A DNA stretch of 9,315 nt from an uncultured Peptostreptococcaceae bacterium (lineage in GTDB: Bacteria > Bacillota > Clostridia > Tissierellales > Peptoniphilaceae): contig CAMDZK010000031.1 of the NCBI GenBank assembly GCA_945910665.1, forward strand, positions 1 to 9,315, given 5' to 3'. The notes under the pieces were generated by a model. It was not told the DNA's origin. It searched no databases and was given only the letters and a program-made list of their open reading frames with translations. Position numbers and translations under genes: made by a program. Positions 1-7,629 of the stretch are shown here, in pieces (positions within the stretch are counted from its first letter, which is position 1; each line of letters starts with the position of its first letter).

Positions 1-2
1 GT

Positions 3-773
3 GATTGTTTGCGCATTAATCCGGGAAATATCGGAGGCAACGAGCGCGTACAAGCGATTGTCGATGCTTGTAATAAAAAGACGATTCCCATCCGTATCGG
101 CGTGAATTCTGGCTCGCTGCATCAAGAGATGATCGACCAATACGGTGGTGTGAACAGGCGTAGTATTGTTGAGAGTGCCTTAAAGCAAATCCGTGAATTA
201 GAAGAAATGGGTTTTACCAATGTGAAAGTGGCACTCAAGTCCAGTAATGTGGTTGAAACCATCGAAGCTTGTCGACTCTTCTCTGAAATGTCCGATTATC
301 CTTTGCATTTAGGTGTGACAGAAGCAGGACCAAAACTTTCTGGATCGATTAAGTCTGCTGTGGGCATTGGAACTCTTCTCGCAGAGGGAATTGGTGACAC
401 CATTCGCGTCTCTTTAACGGATGACCCGATTGAAGAAGTGTACACGGCAAGAGAAATTTTACGCTCTTTGGGTCTTAGAAAAGAGGGAATTGACCTTGTT
501 TCTTGTCCGACTTGCGCGCGCACGAAAATCAATTTGATTGAAATTGTCGAAGAGGCACAAAAACGTCTGAGCTCTATGAAAAAGAATGTAACCGTTGCGA
601 TTATGGGCTGTGCTGTGAATGGCCCTGGTGAAGCCCGTGAAGCAGATTATGGGATTGCTGGTGGAAGTGGGGAAGGCATTCTCTTTGCAAAAGGTAAAGT
701 TATTCGAAAAGTTCCAGAAAGTGAGCTATTAGATGTCTTGATTGAGGCTGTAGAAAATCATGAGGAATCATAA
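3..773 (+). CDS. ispG: 4-hydroxy-3-methylbut-2-enyl diphosphate synthase (IspG/GcpE), 5' truncated by window edge
   Basis: C-terminal 256 codons of IspG, the [4Fe-4S] enzyme of the non-mevalonate (MEP) isoprenoid pathway. It reduces methylerythritol cyclodiphosphate to HMBPP in the cytoplasm. The reading frame is open from base 3, so the true start lies upstream. The apparent TTG at 9 is an internal leucine of the conserved LRINPGNIG segment. Other family motifs seen are GVNSGSL, then CPTC with cysteine codons at 504 and 513, and GCAVNGPGEA with cysteine at 609 and glutamate at 630. The C-x2-C plus a later Cys and a Glu seven residues on match the known three-Cys/one-Glu cluster ligation of bacterial IspG. 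All ligands are present, so the enzyme looks functional. Its TAA overlaps the next ATG by one base (TAATG), suggesting co-transcription and translational coupling with polC. Confidence 0.97.
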   Translation, partial: DCLRINPGNIGGNERVQAIVDACNKKTIPIRIGVNSGSLHQEMIDQYGGVNRRSIVESALKQIRELEEMGFTNVKVALKSSNVVETIEACRLFSEMSDYPLHLGVTEAGPKLSGSIKSAVGIGTLLAEGIGDTIRVSLTDDPIEEVYTAREILRSLGLRKEGIDLVSCPTCARTKINLIEIVEEAQKRLSSMKKNVTVAIMGCAVNGPGEAREADYGIAGGSGEGILFAKGKVIRKVPESELLDVLIEAVENHEES

Positions 774-3700
774 TGGAAAATAAGAAACGCCTACAATCCA
801 TAGCACCTGAAAAAACTCTACCGGATCTTTGCACGATCCGGTCTATTATTTTGCGTGAAAATGAAAAAACAGTCATTTATTCTTGTGTCGATTTTCCCAT
901 AGAATTAATTTCTGTCTTTACGGATGCTTTCGCACATCGCTTTCCAGGGTGGACTCTTGTCATAGAAAATGAAGAGAATACGCATGAAGAGGATGAACAA
1001 AGTCTCCAACAATTGATTGTAGACACCCTTTTGCACGAGATGCCGTCTCTACAAGTCCATCAAGAAATTATTAACGTGCGGGTGGACGAAACAAAATTTT
1101 ATATTACTCTTCCGAGTGTTTCGATGGACCGGTTTATTGGAAACGATGTAGAAAATATCATTGTACGAAAAATACAAAGCCGATTTGGCCAAAAATACGA
1201 AACCTGCGAATGTATCATCGATAGTATCGAGATTGAAGAAGAGATTGACCCTAAAGAACTTGGGATATTTGAATCGGTGGTTGTGCAAAACACACAAGCT
1301 AAACAAGCGGTTTTTGTATCAGATAATTACAATATGATGGATTCCTATGCCAAAGATCGAGATTGGCAAGCAATCCCCGTTGTAGAGATTTCGACAGAAG
1401 ACCGTTTCTCCTGTATTGATGCGACCATTTCGAGTATCGAAAAAATTATTACAACCAAACAAAATCGAAAGATTTACACTTTTGATGTGTACGACTCCAG
1501 TGGATCAACTGCTTGTAAGTTTTTTTGTTCGAGTGCTTACGATGAAAAAAACAAGATGGAAGACGCACTGAAAGCAGGAAAAACCTATCGTTTGATTGGT
1601 CAATACCAATACGATAACTTTGCCCATTGTGATGTGTTGACGGTCTTTAAAATGACTGCCATCGAAAAACAAGAACGCATGGATGAAGCGACAGAAAAAC
1701 GCGTAGAACTTCACTTGCATACGATGATGTCTGCAACCGATGGACTGATTGACACGGGAAAATTATTCGACACACTCGCACGATGGGGTCATACGGCTGT
1801 TGCCATCACAGATCATGCTGTCGTACAAGCCTATCCTGATGTGGCGAATTTATCCAAATCCCATGGAATCAAACCCCTTTATGGAATGGAAGCTTACGCC
1901 GTCGATGATCGCCCTGTGATTTTGAAACATGCAGAAGATATAAACTATAACCGATTCGTCGTCTTCGATTTAGAGACGACGGGATTAAGTCATTTATACG
2001 ATGAAATTATAGAAATTGGAGCGGTAAAAATTGAAGATGGGCGCATTGTCGACCGCTTTTCAACTTTTGTGAATCCTCAACGACCTTTGCATCCTGAGAT
2101 TACAGAACTTACGGGTATTCACGATTATGATTTAACAGATGCTCCTCTGATTGAATCCGTCCTACCTGCTTTTTTAGCGTTTAGCGCAGATAGTGTATTT
2201 GTCGCTCATAATGCGGACTTTGACATTGGCTTTATTCGTCGCGATGCCATGAAATTAGGCTTGCCATGGGGTTATCCTTCCTTCGACACGTTGTCGATGG
2301 CCCAGCTTTTATTCCCTGACCAACGGGGACATCGCTTGGATCGTATGGCAAAACAGTATGGCATTTCTTTAGATAACCATCACCGCGCGGTTGATGATGC
2401 AGAAGCGACGGCGGAATTATTCCTCAAGTTGTTGGACACTGCATCCATTGCGCCAGATGCTGTGAATCCTACGATTAATGCCATTGAATCAGAGAGAAAC
2501 CCCGGTAGGGGTCGCGCCACACATATTAATGTATTGGTGCAAAATAATATTGGCCTTCGTCATTTGTACGATATGGTGAGTTCTTCGCATTTAGATACCT
2601 TTTACATGACACCTAAGATTCCAAAATCACTCTTAAAAGAAAAAAGGGAAGGGCTCCTCTTGGGAACTTCCTGTACGGATGGTCCTGTTTTGCAAGCGAT
2701 TCTTGGCGGTGCTACCGATGAGGAAATGATTGCTTTAATCAAAGAGTACGATTATGTGGAACTCCAACCGGTAGAAAACTGGGGTAATTTGTTTAAAAAT
2801 CGCATTTTACCTGATGAACACGCAGCCTTTCGTCTCCAACAAAAAATCTATTCTCTCTCCAAAGAAGCAGGCATTCCTGTAGTTGCCACCAGTGATGCGC
2901 ACTTTTTAAATCGTGACGACTTAATTTTACGACAAATCGTAAAGCGTGGCCGAAAAATGGTAGACCCTAAAGACGATATGCCCTTTTTCTTGCGCACCAC
3001 CGATGAGATGCTTGCATCATTTTCTCATTTAGGAGAAGAGGTGGCCCATGAAATAGTCGTTGAAAACACCAATGCCATTGCCGATTCCATAGAATCGATT
3101 GTGCCAATTCTTCCCGGTACCCACCCACCACATATTGAAGGTAGTGATAAAGAACTCAAGGAAATGGTCTATACAAAAGCACGTTCCATCTATGGCGATT
3201 CATTACCTGAAATTGTTGAAGCTCGCCTGGAACGAGAGCTGAACTCGATTATCACCCACGGGTACGCAGTTCTTTATATTATCGCCCAAAAACTCGTGCA
3301 AAAATCCAATGATGACGGCTATCTCGTTGGATCTAGGGGGTCTGTTGGGTCTTCGTTTGTTGCGACGATGGCGGGAATAACAGAAGTAAATCCACTCATC
3401 CCGCACTATATTTGTAAGTCGTGCCATTTTAGTGAATTTATCGATGATGGAATTTACGATACAGGAATCGATTTACCGCAGAAAAATTGTCCTAAGTGTG
3501 GTGCAGATTTACATCGCGAAGGACACGACATACCCTTTGAAGTGTTCTTAGGTTTTGAGGGAGATAAAGAGCCTGATATCGACTTAAACTTTGCCGGGAA
3601 CTACCAACCGGTGGCTCATAAATATGTGGAAACTTTGTTTGGACGAGATAAAGTGCTTCGCGCAGGAACAATCGGTACAATTCAAGGAAAAACTGCCTTT

Positions 3701-4969
3701 GGATATGTGAAAGCCTATATGGAAGAGGAAGGCCTCAAAGTGCATCCCGCGGAAGAAAGACGACTCATGAATGGGATTATTGGTGTGAAACGAGCCAGTT
3801 CCCAGCATCCAGGTGGGATTATGATCGTGCCACAAGAAAGACATATTCATGATTTTACGCCCATTCAGTATCCTGCGGATAGTTCCGATACGGACGTCAT
3901 CACGACGCACTTTAGTTATAAAAGCATCCATGAGAGCATATTGAAACTCGATATTCTCGGCCACGATGCCCCGATGACCATTCGTCATTTGGAAGATATG
4001 ACGGGAATTCACCCCGATGAAATTCCCATGCAAGATCCAGAGACGATGGCGATTTTTAGTTTAACTAGTCCTAAAATTTCGACGTTAGGCATTCCAGAAT
4101 TTGGAACGGGTTTTGTGCAAGAGATGCTCTCCGATACAAGGCCAACTACTTTTGGGGAATTAGTCGGTATTTCAGGTCTTTCGCATGGGACGGACGTATG
4201 GCTTGGCAATGCAAAGGATTTAATCGATCAAAATATAGCGACCCTCAAAGAAGCGATTTGTACGCGGGACGATATCATGCGCTCACTGATTTTACAAGGG
4301 CTTGAGAAGAAAGATTCCTTTACGATTATGGAAAATGTGCGTAAGGGAAGAGGGCTCAAAGACGATATGATTCAGAAAATGCGAGAAAATGATGTGCCAG
4401 AATGGTATATCGAGTCCTGTCAAAAGATTAAATACATGTTTCCAAAAGCCCATGCTGTCGCCTATGTTCTCATGTCCTATCGAATTGCGTGGTTTAAAGT
4501 GCATCATCCAGCAGCCTTTTATGCATCCTATTTCACCATAAAGATTCAAGATGTGCCAAAGGAATTGCTCTTGGGCGAAAAAGAAACAAACCAGGCACTT
4601 CATGCATTAAAAGAAAAGAAGAAAGAAGAAGGAAAACTTTCAGCAAAAGAAGACGCAGAATTTTCCATGCTCACCGTTGGCCTTGAAATGTTTGAACGGG
4701 GACTCACCTTTGCTCCCATTGACTTGTATACTTCCCCAGCTCTTCGCTTTGATTGCGATGGGACAGTTGTGGTTCCGCCACTGCGTGCAGTTCCTGCCGT
4801 TAGTGAAGCGATGGCATGTGATGTAGACGAAGAACGAAAAGGAAGTGAATTTACTTCTCAGGATGATCTCATGCGTCGTACGCGTTTAAATAAAACTGCC
4901 CTTGAAGGCTTACGATCTGTGGGTGCTTTAGAAGGACTTCCAGAGACCAATCAATTAAGCTTTTTCTAA
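773..4969 (+). CDS. polC: DNA polymerase III alpha subunit, Gram-positive PolC type, with embedded 3'-5' exonuclease
   Basis: Replicative polymerase of low-GC Gram-positives, 1398 residues (Bacillus subtilis PolC is about 1437). Domains in order: variable N-terminal region (1-205); OB-fold (about 208-300); PHP start with HLH at 314-316 and a DHAVVQ motif; inserted DEDDh proofreading exonuclease with D399/E401, D484, H537 and D542; remainder of PHP; catalytic core with GSRGSVGSS near 853, a zinc-binding C-x2-C pair (881/884 and 906/909), catalytic D935 and D937 in PDIDLNF, and D1060 in KLDILGHD; then the C-terminal region ending in QLSFF (1394-1398), which resembles the beta-clamp binding peptide at the PolC C-terminus. 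All catalytic residues are present. The start is ATG 773, preceded by GAGG seven bases upstream and overlapping the ispG stop. Compared from memory with B. subtilis, a loop near 1095-1106 is shortened and the C-terminal helix-hairpin-helix glycines are replaced near 1341-1348. Confidence 0.98.
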   Translation: MENKKRLQSIAPEKTLPDLCTIRSIILRENEKTVIYSCVDFPIELISVFTDAFAHRFPGWTLVIENEENTHEEDEQSLQQLIVDTLLHEMPSLQVHQEIINVRVDETKFYITLPSVSMDRFIGNDVENIIVRKIQSRFGQKYETCECIIDSIEIEEEIDPKELGIFESVVVQNTQAKQAVFVSDNYNMMDSYAKDRDWQAIPVVEISTEDRFSCIDATISSIEKIITTKQNRKIYTFDVYDSSGSTACKFFCSSAYDEKNKMEDALKAGKTYRLIGQYQYDNFAHCDVLTVFKMTAIEKQERMDEATEKRVELHLHTMMSATDGLIDTGKLFDTLARWGHTAVAITDHAVVQAYPDVANLSKSHGIKPLYGMEAYAVDDRPVILKHAEDINYNRFVVFDLETTGLSHLYDEIIEIGAVKIEDGRIVDRFSTFVNPQRPLHPEITELTGIHDYDLTDAPLIESVLPAFLAFSADSVFVAHNADFDIGFIRRDAMKLGLPWGYPSFDTLSMAQLLFPDQRGHRLDRMAKQYGISLDNHHRAVDDAEATAELFLKLLDTASIAPDAVNPTINAIESERNPGRGRATHINVLVQNNIGLRHLYDMVSSSHLDTFYMTPKIPKSLLKEKREGLLLGTSCTDGPVLQAILGGATDEEMIALIKEYDYVELQPVENWGNLFKNRILPDEHAAFRLQQKIYSLSKEAGIPVVATSDAHFLNRDDLILRQIVKRGRKMVDPKDDMPFFLRTTDEMLASFSHLGEEVAHEIVVENTNAIADSIESIVPILPGTHPPHIEGSDKELKEMVYTKARSIYGDSLPEIVEARLERELNSIITHGYAVLYIIAQKLVQKSNDDGYLVGSRGSVGSSFVATMAGITEVNPLIPHYICKSCHFSEFIDDGIYDTGIDLPQKNCPKCGADLHREGHDIPFEVFLGFEGDKEPDIDLNFAGNYQPVAHKYVETLFGRDKVLRAGTIGTIQGKTAFGYVKAYMEEEGLKVHPAEERRLMNGIIGVKRASSQHPGGIMIVPQERHIHDFTPIQYPADSSDTDVITTHFSYKSIHESILKLDILGHDAPMTIRHLEDMTGIHPDEIPMQDPETMAIFSLTSPKISTLGIPEFGTGFVQEMLSDTRPTTFGELVGISGLSHGTDVWLGNAKDLIDQNIATLKEAICTRDDIMRSLILQGLEKKDSFTIMENVRKGRGLKDDMIQKMRENDVPEWYIESCQKIKYMFPKAHAVAYVLMSYRIAWFKVHHPAAFYASYFTIKIQDVPKELLLGEKETNQALHALKEKKKEEGKLSAKEDAEFSMLTVGLEMFERGLTFAPIDLYTSPALRFDCDGTVVVPPLRAVPAVSEAMACDVDEERKGSEFTSQDDLMRRTRLNKTALEGLRSVGALEGLPETNQLSFF

Positions 4970-4984
4970 AAATCTAAAAAAGTA

Positions 4985-5013
4985 TTGACAACAGTATACA
5001 CATCTATTATACT
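4985..5013 (+). promoter_or_regulatory. Strong sigma-A-type promoter of the T-box/ABC transporter operon
   Basis: TTGACA at 4985-4990, a spacer of exactly 17 bases, then TATACT at 5008-5013. This predicts a transcription start near 5020. It lies only 15 bases after the polC stop. No terminator is visible between polC and this promoter, so polC read-through would also enter the leader and be subject to the T-box terminator. Confidence 0.9.
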
Positions 5014-5217
5014 TACGATAATGCAGTGATAAGACAAGTAGTTACTGAGATGAATTCAAGAGAGTTTCCTCGCTGGTGGAAGGGAAATATTCAAACAGTA
5101 GTGAATAAAGACTTGGAGCAGCGCTTTGGATCATTTGATAAAGCGACGGGAGCGCCCGTTATAGCGATAGAGTATGACGGTACTCGACGAGGCAATTTCT
5201 GTGAGGGAATTGTGAAT

Positions 5218-5245
5218 TAGGTGGTAACGCGATGACTTCGCCCTA
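5218..5245 (+). promoter_or_regulatory. T-box antiterminator with UGGU tRNA-acceptor bulge
   Basis: UAGG (5218-5221) pairs with CCUA (5242-5245), and GCGA (5229-5232) pairs with UCGC (5238-5241) around a UGACU loop. This leaves UGGUAAC (5222-5228) as the seven-base bulge. UGGU would pair with the free 3' end A73-C-C-A of an uncharged tRNA. The 3' half (5234-5245) is shared with the terminator stem, so the two structures are mutually exclusive. Confidence 0.85.
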
Positions 5246-5265
5246 TGTGGGGCGGAGTCTTTTTT
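5234..5265 (+). terminator. Conditional intrinsic terminator of the T-box leader
   Basis: A ten-base-pair stem: GACUUCGCCC (5234-5243) pairs with GGGCGGAGUC (5250-5259) with one G-U pair and a six-base loop. It is followed by six T residues (5260-5265). It overlaps the antiterminator and lies 41 bases before the first transporter gene. Confidence 0.92.
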
Positions 5266-5306
5266 ATTTACTATCATCCGTCAATCAATTTTAGGAGGAA
5301 AAGAAA

Positions 5307-6122
5307 ATGAAAAGAACATTCAGTGTATTGCTCGCATTGTTCATGACGGTCGTACTGGCAGGGTGTGGAGCAAAAGAATCAGGGGACACATTCACAGTGG
5401 GATTAGAAGCGATGTACCCACCTTTTAACTGGACACAATTAGATGATTCTAACGGAGCGGTTCCCATTAACGGAAGTCCTGGTGAATTTGCCAACGGTTA
5501 CGATGTAGAAATTGCAAAAAGAGTAGCCGAAGGTCTTGGAAAAGAATTAGTTGTTGAAAAAATTGAATGGGATGGATTGGAACCAGCCCTTCGCTCTGGA
5601 ATGATTGATGCGATTATCGCGGGGATGTCACCTACAGAAGACAGAAAAGAATCCATCGACTTCACAGATATATACTATCAATCTGAATTTATTATCGTCG
5701 TCATGGCAGATGGACCCTATGCAAACGCGACTTCTTTAGAAGATTTTAGTGGGGCGACAGTGACCGGACAGCTCAATACATCACACTACGGAGTGATTGA
5801 TCAAATTCCAGGTGTAAATAAAGACACAGCCATGGCAGACTTTGGGGCTATGCGAGTCGCGTTACAATCCGGATTAATCGATGCTTATGTTTCAGAACGA
5901 CCGGAAGGCGTCAGTGCACAAATGGCAAATCCTGCCTTTACTTTTATTACGCCTCAACCAAACTTTACAGCACCCATTGAAGAAGTCTCCGTTGCCATTG
6001 GCCTTCAAAAAGGGGACGAAAACAAAGACAAAATCAATGAAATCCTCGCAAGTATTCCACAAGAAGAACGTCAACAATTCATGGATACTGCGACGAAAAA
6101 CCAACCTGTAGCACAGGAGTAA
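5307..6122 (+). CDS. Amino acid ABC transporter substrate-binding lipoprotein
   Basis: Periplasmic-binding-protein-like family 3 (polar amino acid) solute receptor, 271 residues, anchored on the outer face of the cytoplasmic membrane. Residues 1-20 form a lipoprotein signal with lipobox LAGC and lipidated C20. The mature part shows FTVGLEAMYPPFNW (28-41) and GYDVEIAKRV (64-73). It also shows SPTEDRK with R113, the position of the family arginine that binds the ligand carboxylate, and SERPEG (196-201). Between FNW and GYDVE lies a stretch several residues longer than in HisJ-type receptors. The start is ATG 5307, with AGGAGG at 5293-5298, eight bases away. It is the first gene behind the T-box, so its ligand is probably the amino acid sensed there. 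Lysine or another cationic amino acid is plausible, but the protein sequence alone does not settle this. Confidence 0.93.
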   Translation: MKRTFSVLLALFMTVVLAGCGAKESGDTFTVGLEAMYPPFNWTQLDDSNGAVPINGSPGEFANGYDVEIAKRVAEGLGKELVVEKIEWDGLEPALRSGMIDAIIAGMSPTEDRKESIDFTDIYYQSEFIIVVMADGPYANATSLEDFSGATVTGQLNTSHYGVIDQIPGVNKDTAMADFGAMRVALQSGLIDAYVSERPEGVSAQMANPAFTFITPQPNFTAPIEEVSVAIGLQKGDENKDKINEILASIPQEERQQFMDTATKNQPVAQE

Positions 6123-6126
6123 AATT

Positions 6127-6849
6127 ATGCGATTTGAACAAATTATTAACATACTTACGAAACATTATCCATTCTTCATCCGAGGGGCAATCAATACCGT
6201 ATTGATTGCCCTGGTAGCGACGATCGTTGGTTTTGGTATCGGTTTATTGATTGGAATTATTCGTACGATGCCAAAACCTGAGAATGGGCCAGAGCGCGTC
6301 CTCTATTCTATCGTCCAGTTTCTCACGACTGCCTACATTGAAGTTTTTCGAGGAACGCCGATGATGGTGCAGGCGATGGTCATATTCTACGGTGCGCCTC
6401 TTTTCTTGGGAATACGCTTGGCACGAATGCCCGCTGCGTTTTTTATCGTGTCAGTAAATACAGGTGCTTATATGGCAGAAATTGTCCGCGGTGGAATTTT
6501 ATCGGTGGACAATGGGCAATATGAAGCGGCAAAGGCGTTAGGTATGAACCATGTGCAGACGATGAGTTATGTCGTACTGCCTGTTGCCATTCGAAATATC
6601 ATTCCCGCTGTAGGAAATGAGTTTATTATTAACATTAAAGACTCTTCTGTCTTAAATGTAATCGGCGTATCTGAACTCTTCTTCCAATCAGCGACAGTGG
6701 CTGGAACCAACATGATGTATTTTGAAACCTACCTCATCACGAGCTTTATTTATTTGGCGATGACATTTACGATTACGCAGATTTTACGCTTTGTTGAGCG
6801 TAGGCTCGATGGTCCCAAGAATTATCAGATGAATCAACAGCAGGTGTAA
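6127..6849 (+). CDS. Amino acid ABC transporter permease (HisM/GlnP-type)
   Basis: Membrane subunit of a polar amino acid importer, 240 residues. It has about five hydrophobic segments, near 21-45, 62-96 (probably including a re-entrant part), 103-121, 150-165 and 203-222. The cytoplasmic EAA loop that docks on the ATPase is visible: EAAKALG at 133-139, ending with LP at 151-152. [10 protein letters not shown] (73-82) and a [26 protein letters not shown] stretch (163-184) are typical of the His/Glu/Arg/opine permease family. Only one permease gene is present, so the transporter presumably works as a homodimer. AGGAG at 6115-6119 overlaps the end of the receptor gene and sits seven bases before the ATG, which follows the receptor stop by only four bases. 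Confidence 0.95.
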   Translation: MRFEQIINILTKHYPFFIRGAINTVLIALVATIVGFGIGLLIGIIRTMPKPENGPERVLYSIVQFLTTAYIEVFRGTPMMVQAMVIFYGAPLFLGIRLARMPAAFFIVSVNTGAYMAEIVRGGILSVDNGQYEAAKALGMNHVQTMSYVVLPVAIRNIIPAVGNEFIINIKDSSVLNVIGVSELFFQSATVAGTNMMYFETYLITSFIYLAMTFTITQILRFVERRLDGPKNYQMNQQQV

Positions 6850-6850
6850 G

Positions 6851-7603
6851 ATGGAAATTATACGAGTAGAAAATTTACAAAAGAATTTTGGCACGAATCC
6901 TGTATTAAAAGACATCAATTTCCAAGTGAACCAAGGGGAGGTCGTTGTCATCATTGGTCCTTCAGGATCAGGGAAATCAACACTTTTGCGATGTATGAAT
7001 GCCTTAGAAATTCCCAGTGGTGGGAGAGTGTACTTTCACGGAGAGGAAATCTTATCCCAAAAAAAAGATCTCAATCAGTTTCGTAAAAACTTTGGGATGG
7101 TGTTTCAACAATTTAATTTATTTCCTTCCTACACAGCGCTCGAAAACTGTATGCTCGGGCAGGAAAAAGTGCTGAAACGATCGAAAGAACAAGCCAAAGA
7201 AAGGGCGGAAAAGTACTTGGATTACGTGGGCATGCTGCCCTATATTCATGCAAAACCACAGCAATTATCGGGGGGACAAAAACAGCGCGTTGCCATTGCT
7301 CGGGCCTTGTGTATGGAACCTGAGGTGCTTCTGTTCGACGAACCCACGTCCGCGCTTGACCCCGAAATGGTAGGAGAAATCTTGCAGACAATGAAACAAT
7401 TAGCGACCCAAGGGATGACGATGCTCGTGGTAACGCACGAGATGCAGTTTGCAAGAGATGTAGCCGACCGTGTAGTCTTCATGGACCAAGGAATCATTGT
7501 GGAAGAGAATGACCCACTCACGCTCTTCACTCATCCAAAAGAAGAAAGGACGAAAGTCTTTCTCCAACGAGTGCTCAAGGAAGAATCTTCATTTGTGGTA
7601 TAA
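6851..7603 (+). CDS. Amino acid ABC transporter ATP-binding protein (GlnQ/HisP-type)
   Basis: Cytoplasmic ATPase that powers the importer, 250 residues, the usual length for this family. Walker A is GPSGSGKS (36-43), the signature is LSGGQKQR (139-146), Walker B is VLLFDEP with D163 and E164, the D-loop SALD follows, and the switch histidine is H196 in VVTHEM. All catalytic elements are intact. The gene starts one base after the permease stop (TAAG-ATG), with a modest AGG-containing ribosome binding site inside the permease end, so translational coupling is likely. Its own TAA lies inside the TATAAT box of the next gene's promoter. Confidence 0.97.
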   Translation: MEIIRVENLQKNFGTNPVLKDINFQVNQGEVVVIIGPSGSGKSTLLRCMNALEIPSGGRVYFHGEEILSQKKDLNQFRKNFGMVFQQFNLFPSYTALENCMLGQEKVLKRSKEQAKERAEKYLDYVGMLPYIHAKPQQLSGGQKQRVAIARALCMEPEVLLFDEPTSALDPEMVGEILQTMKQLATQGMTMLVVTHEMQFARDVADRVVFMDQGIIVEENDPLTLFTHPKEERTKVFLQRVLKEESSFVV

Positions 7604-7604
7604 T
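7596..7604 (+). promoter_or_regulatory. Extended -10 promoter for the DUF1002 gene
   Basis: TGGTATAAT fits the extended -10 pattern TGnTATAAT. No good -35 is seen at the expected distance, which is normal for extended -10 promoters. The box spans the ATPase stop codon. Transcription would start near 7611, making expression of the next gene at least partly independent of the T-box. Confidence 0.7.
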
Positions 7605-7616
7605 AGATACTATGAA

Positions 7617-7623
7617 AAGGAGG
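7617..7623 (+). promoter_or_regulatory. Ribosome binding site that decides the DUF1002 gene start
   Basis: AAGGAGG lies six bases before ATG 7630. An in-frame ATG at 7612 sits upstream of this site and at the predicted transcription start, so it has no leader for ribosome binding. ATG 7636 is a weaker alternative at 12 bases. Confidence 0.85.
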
Positions 7624-7629
7624 TTTTTC

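Larger units (their letters stand above)
5020..5265 (+). ncRNA. T-box riboswitch leader (tRNA-sensing), controls the amino acid ABC transporter
   Basis: The leader shows the T-box architecture. In Stem I, AGUA (5037-5040) lies opposite GAA (5103-5105), next to the seven-pair helix 5041-5047/5096-5102 (two G-U pairs). Above it are GAAU/AUUC (5052-5055/5089-5092), AGAGAG (5059-5064), helix UUUCC/GGAAA (5065-5069/5083-5087) and GGUG (5075-5078). Further hairpins are 5122-5127/5140-5145, 5146-5150/5155-5159 and 5170-5174/5181-5185. The T-box core is UAGG-UGGUAAC-GCGA (5218-5232). The family couples uncharged tRNA binding to antitermination. The specifier is ambiguous. A strict reading just after GAA gives UAA, which is not a sense codon; one base later gives AAA (Lys, 5107-5109). 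The U at the fourth position of the UGGU bulge pairs with A73, which bacterial tRNA-Lys carries. Lysine is therefore my tentative reading. Confidence 0.88.

Noticed and set aside
3584..4033. 149-codon minus-strand open frame inside polC
   Set aside because: It is antisense to the conserved catalytic core of PolC, with no ribosome binding site or recognisable protein. It is a shadow of the coding strand.
4965..4985. Possible terminator right after polC (T-run followed by A-run)
   Set aside because: Only weak A-T pairing and no GC stem. It does not look like an intrinsic terminator.
5103..5109. Asparagine (AAU) or isoleucine (AUA) as the T-box specifier
   Set aside because: tRNA-Asn has G73, which would need UGGC and not the UGGU seen. 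AUA fits A73 but would require the GAA element to be broken. Neither is excluded with certainty.
5026..5220. 64-codon open frame starting at GTG in the region upstream of the receptor gene
   Set aside because: It lies entirely within the T-box leader, lacks a ribosome binding site and resembles no protein. The RNA structure explains the sequence.
7246..7530. Minus-strand open frames inside the ATPase gene
   Set aside because: They are antisense to the conserved signature and Walker B region, with low-complexity translations and no start signals.
7612..7629. Upstream ATG extending the DUF1002 protein by six residues
   Set aside because: It precedes its own ribosome binding site and coincides with the predicted transcription start. 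ATG 7630 has AAGGAGG at the right distance.
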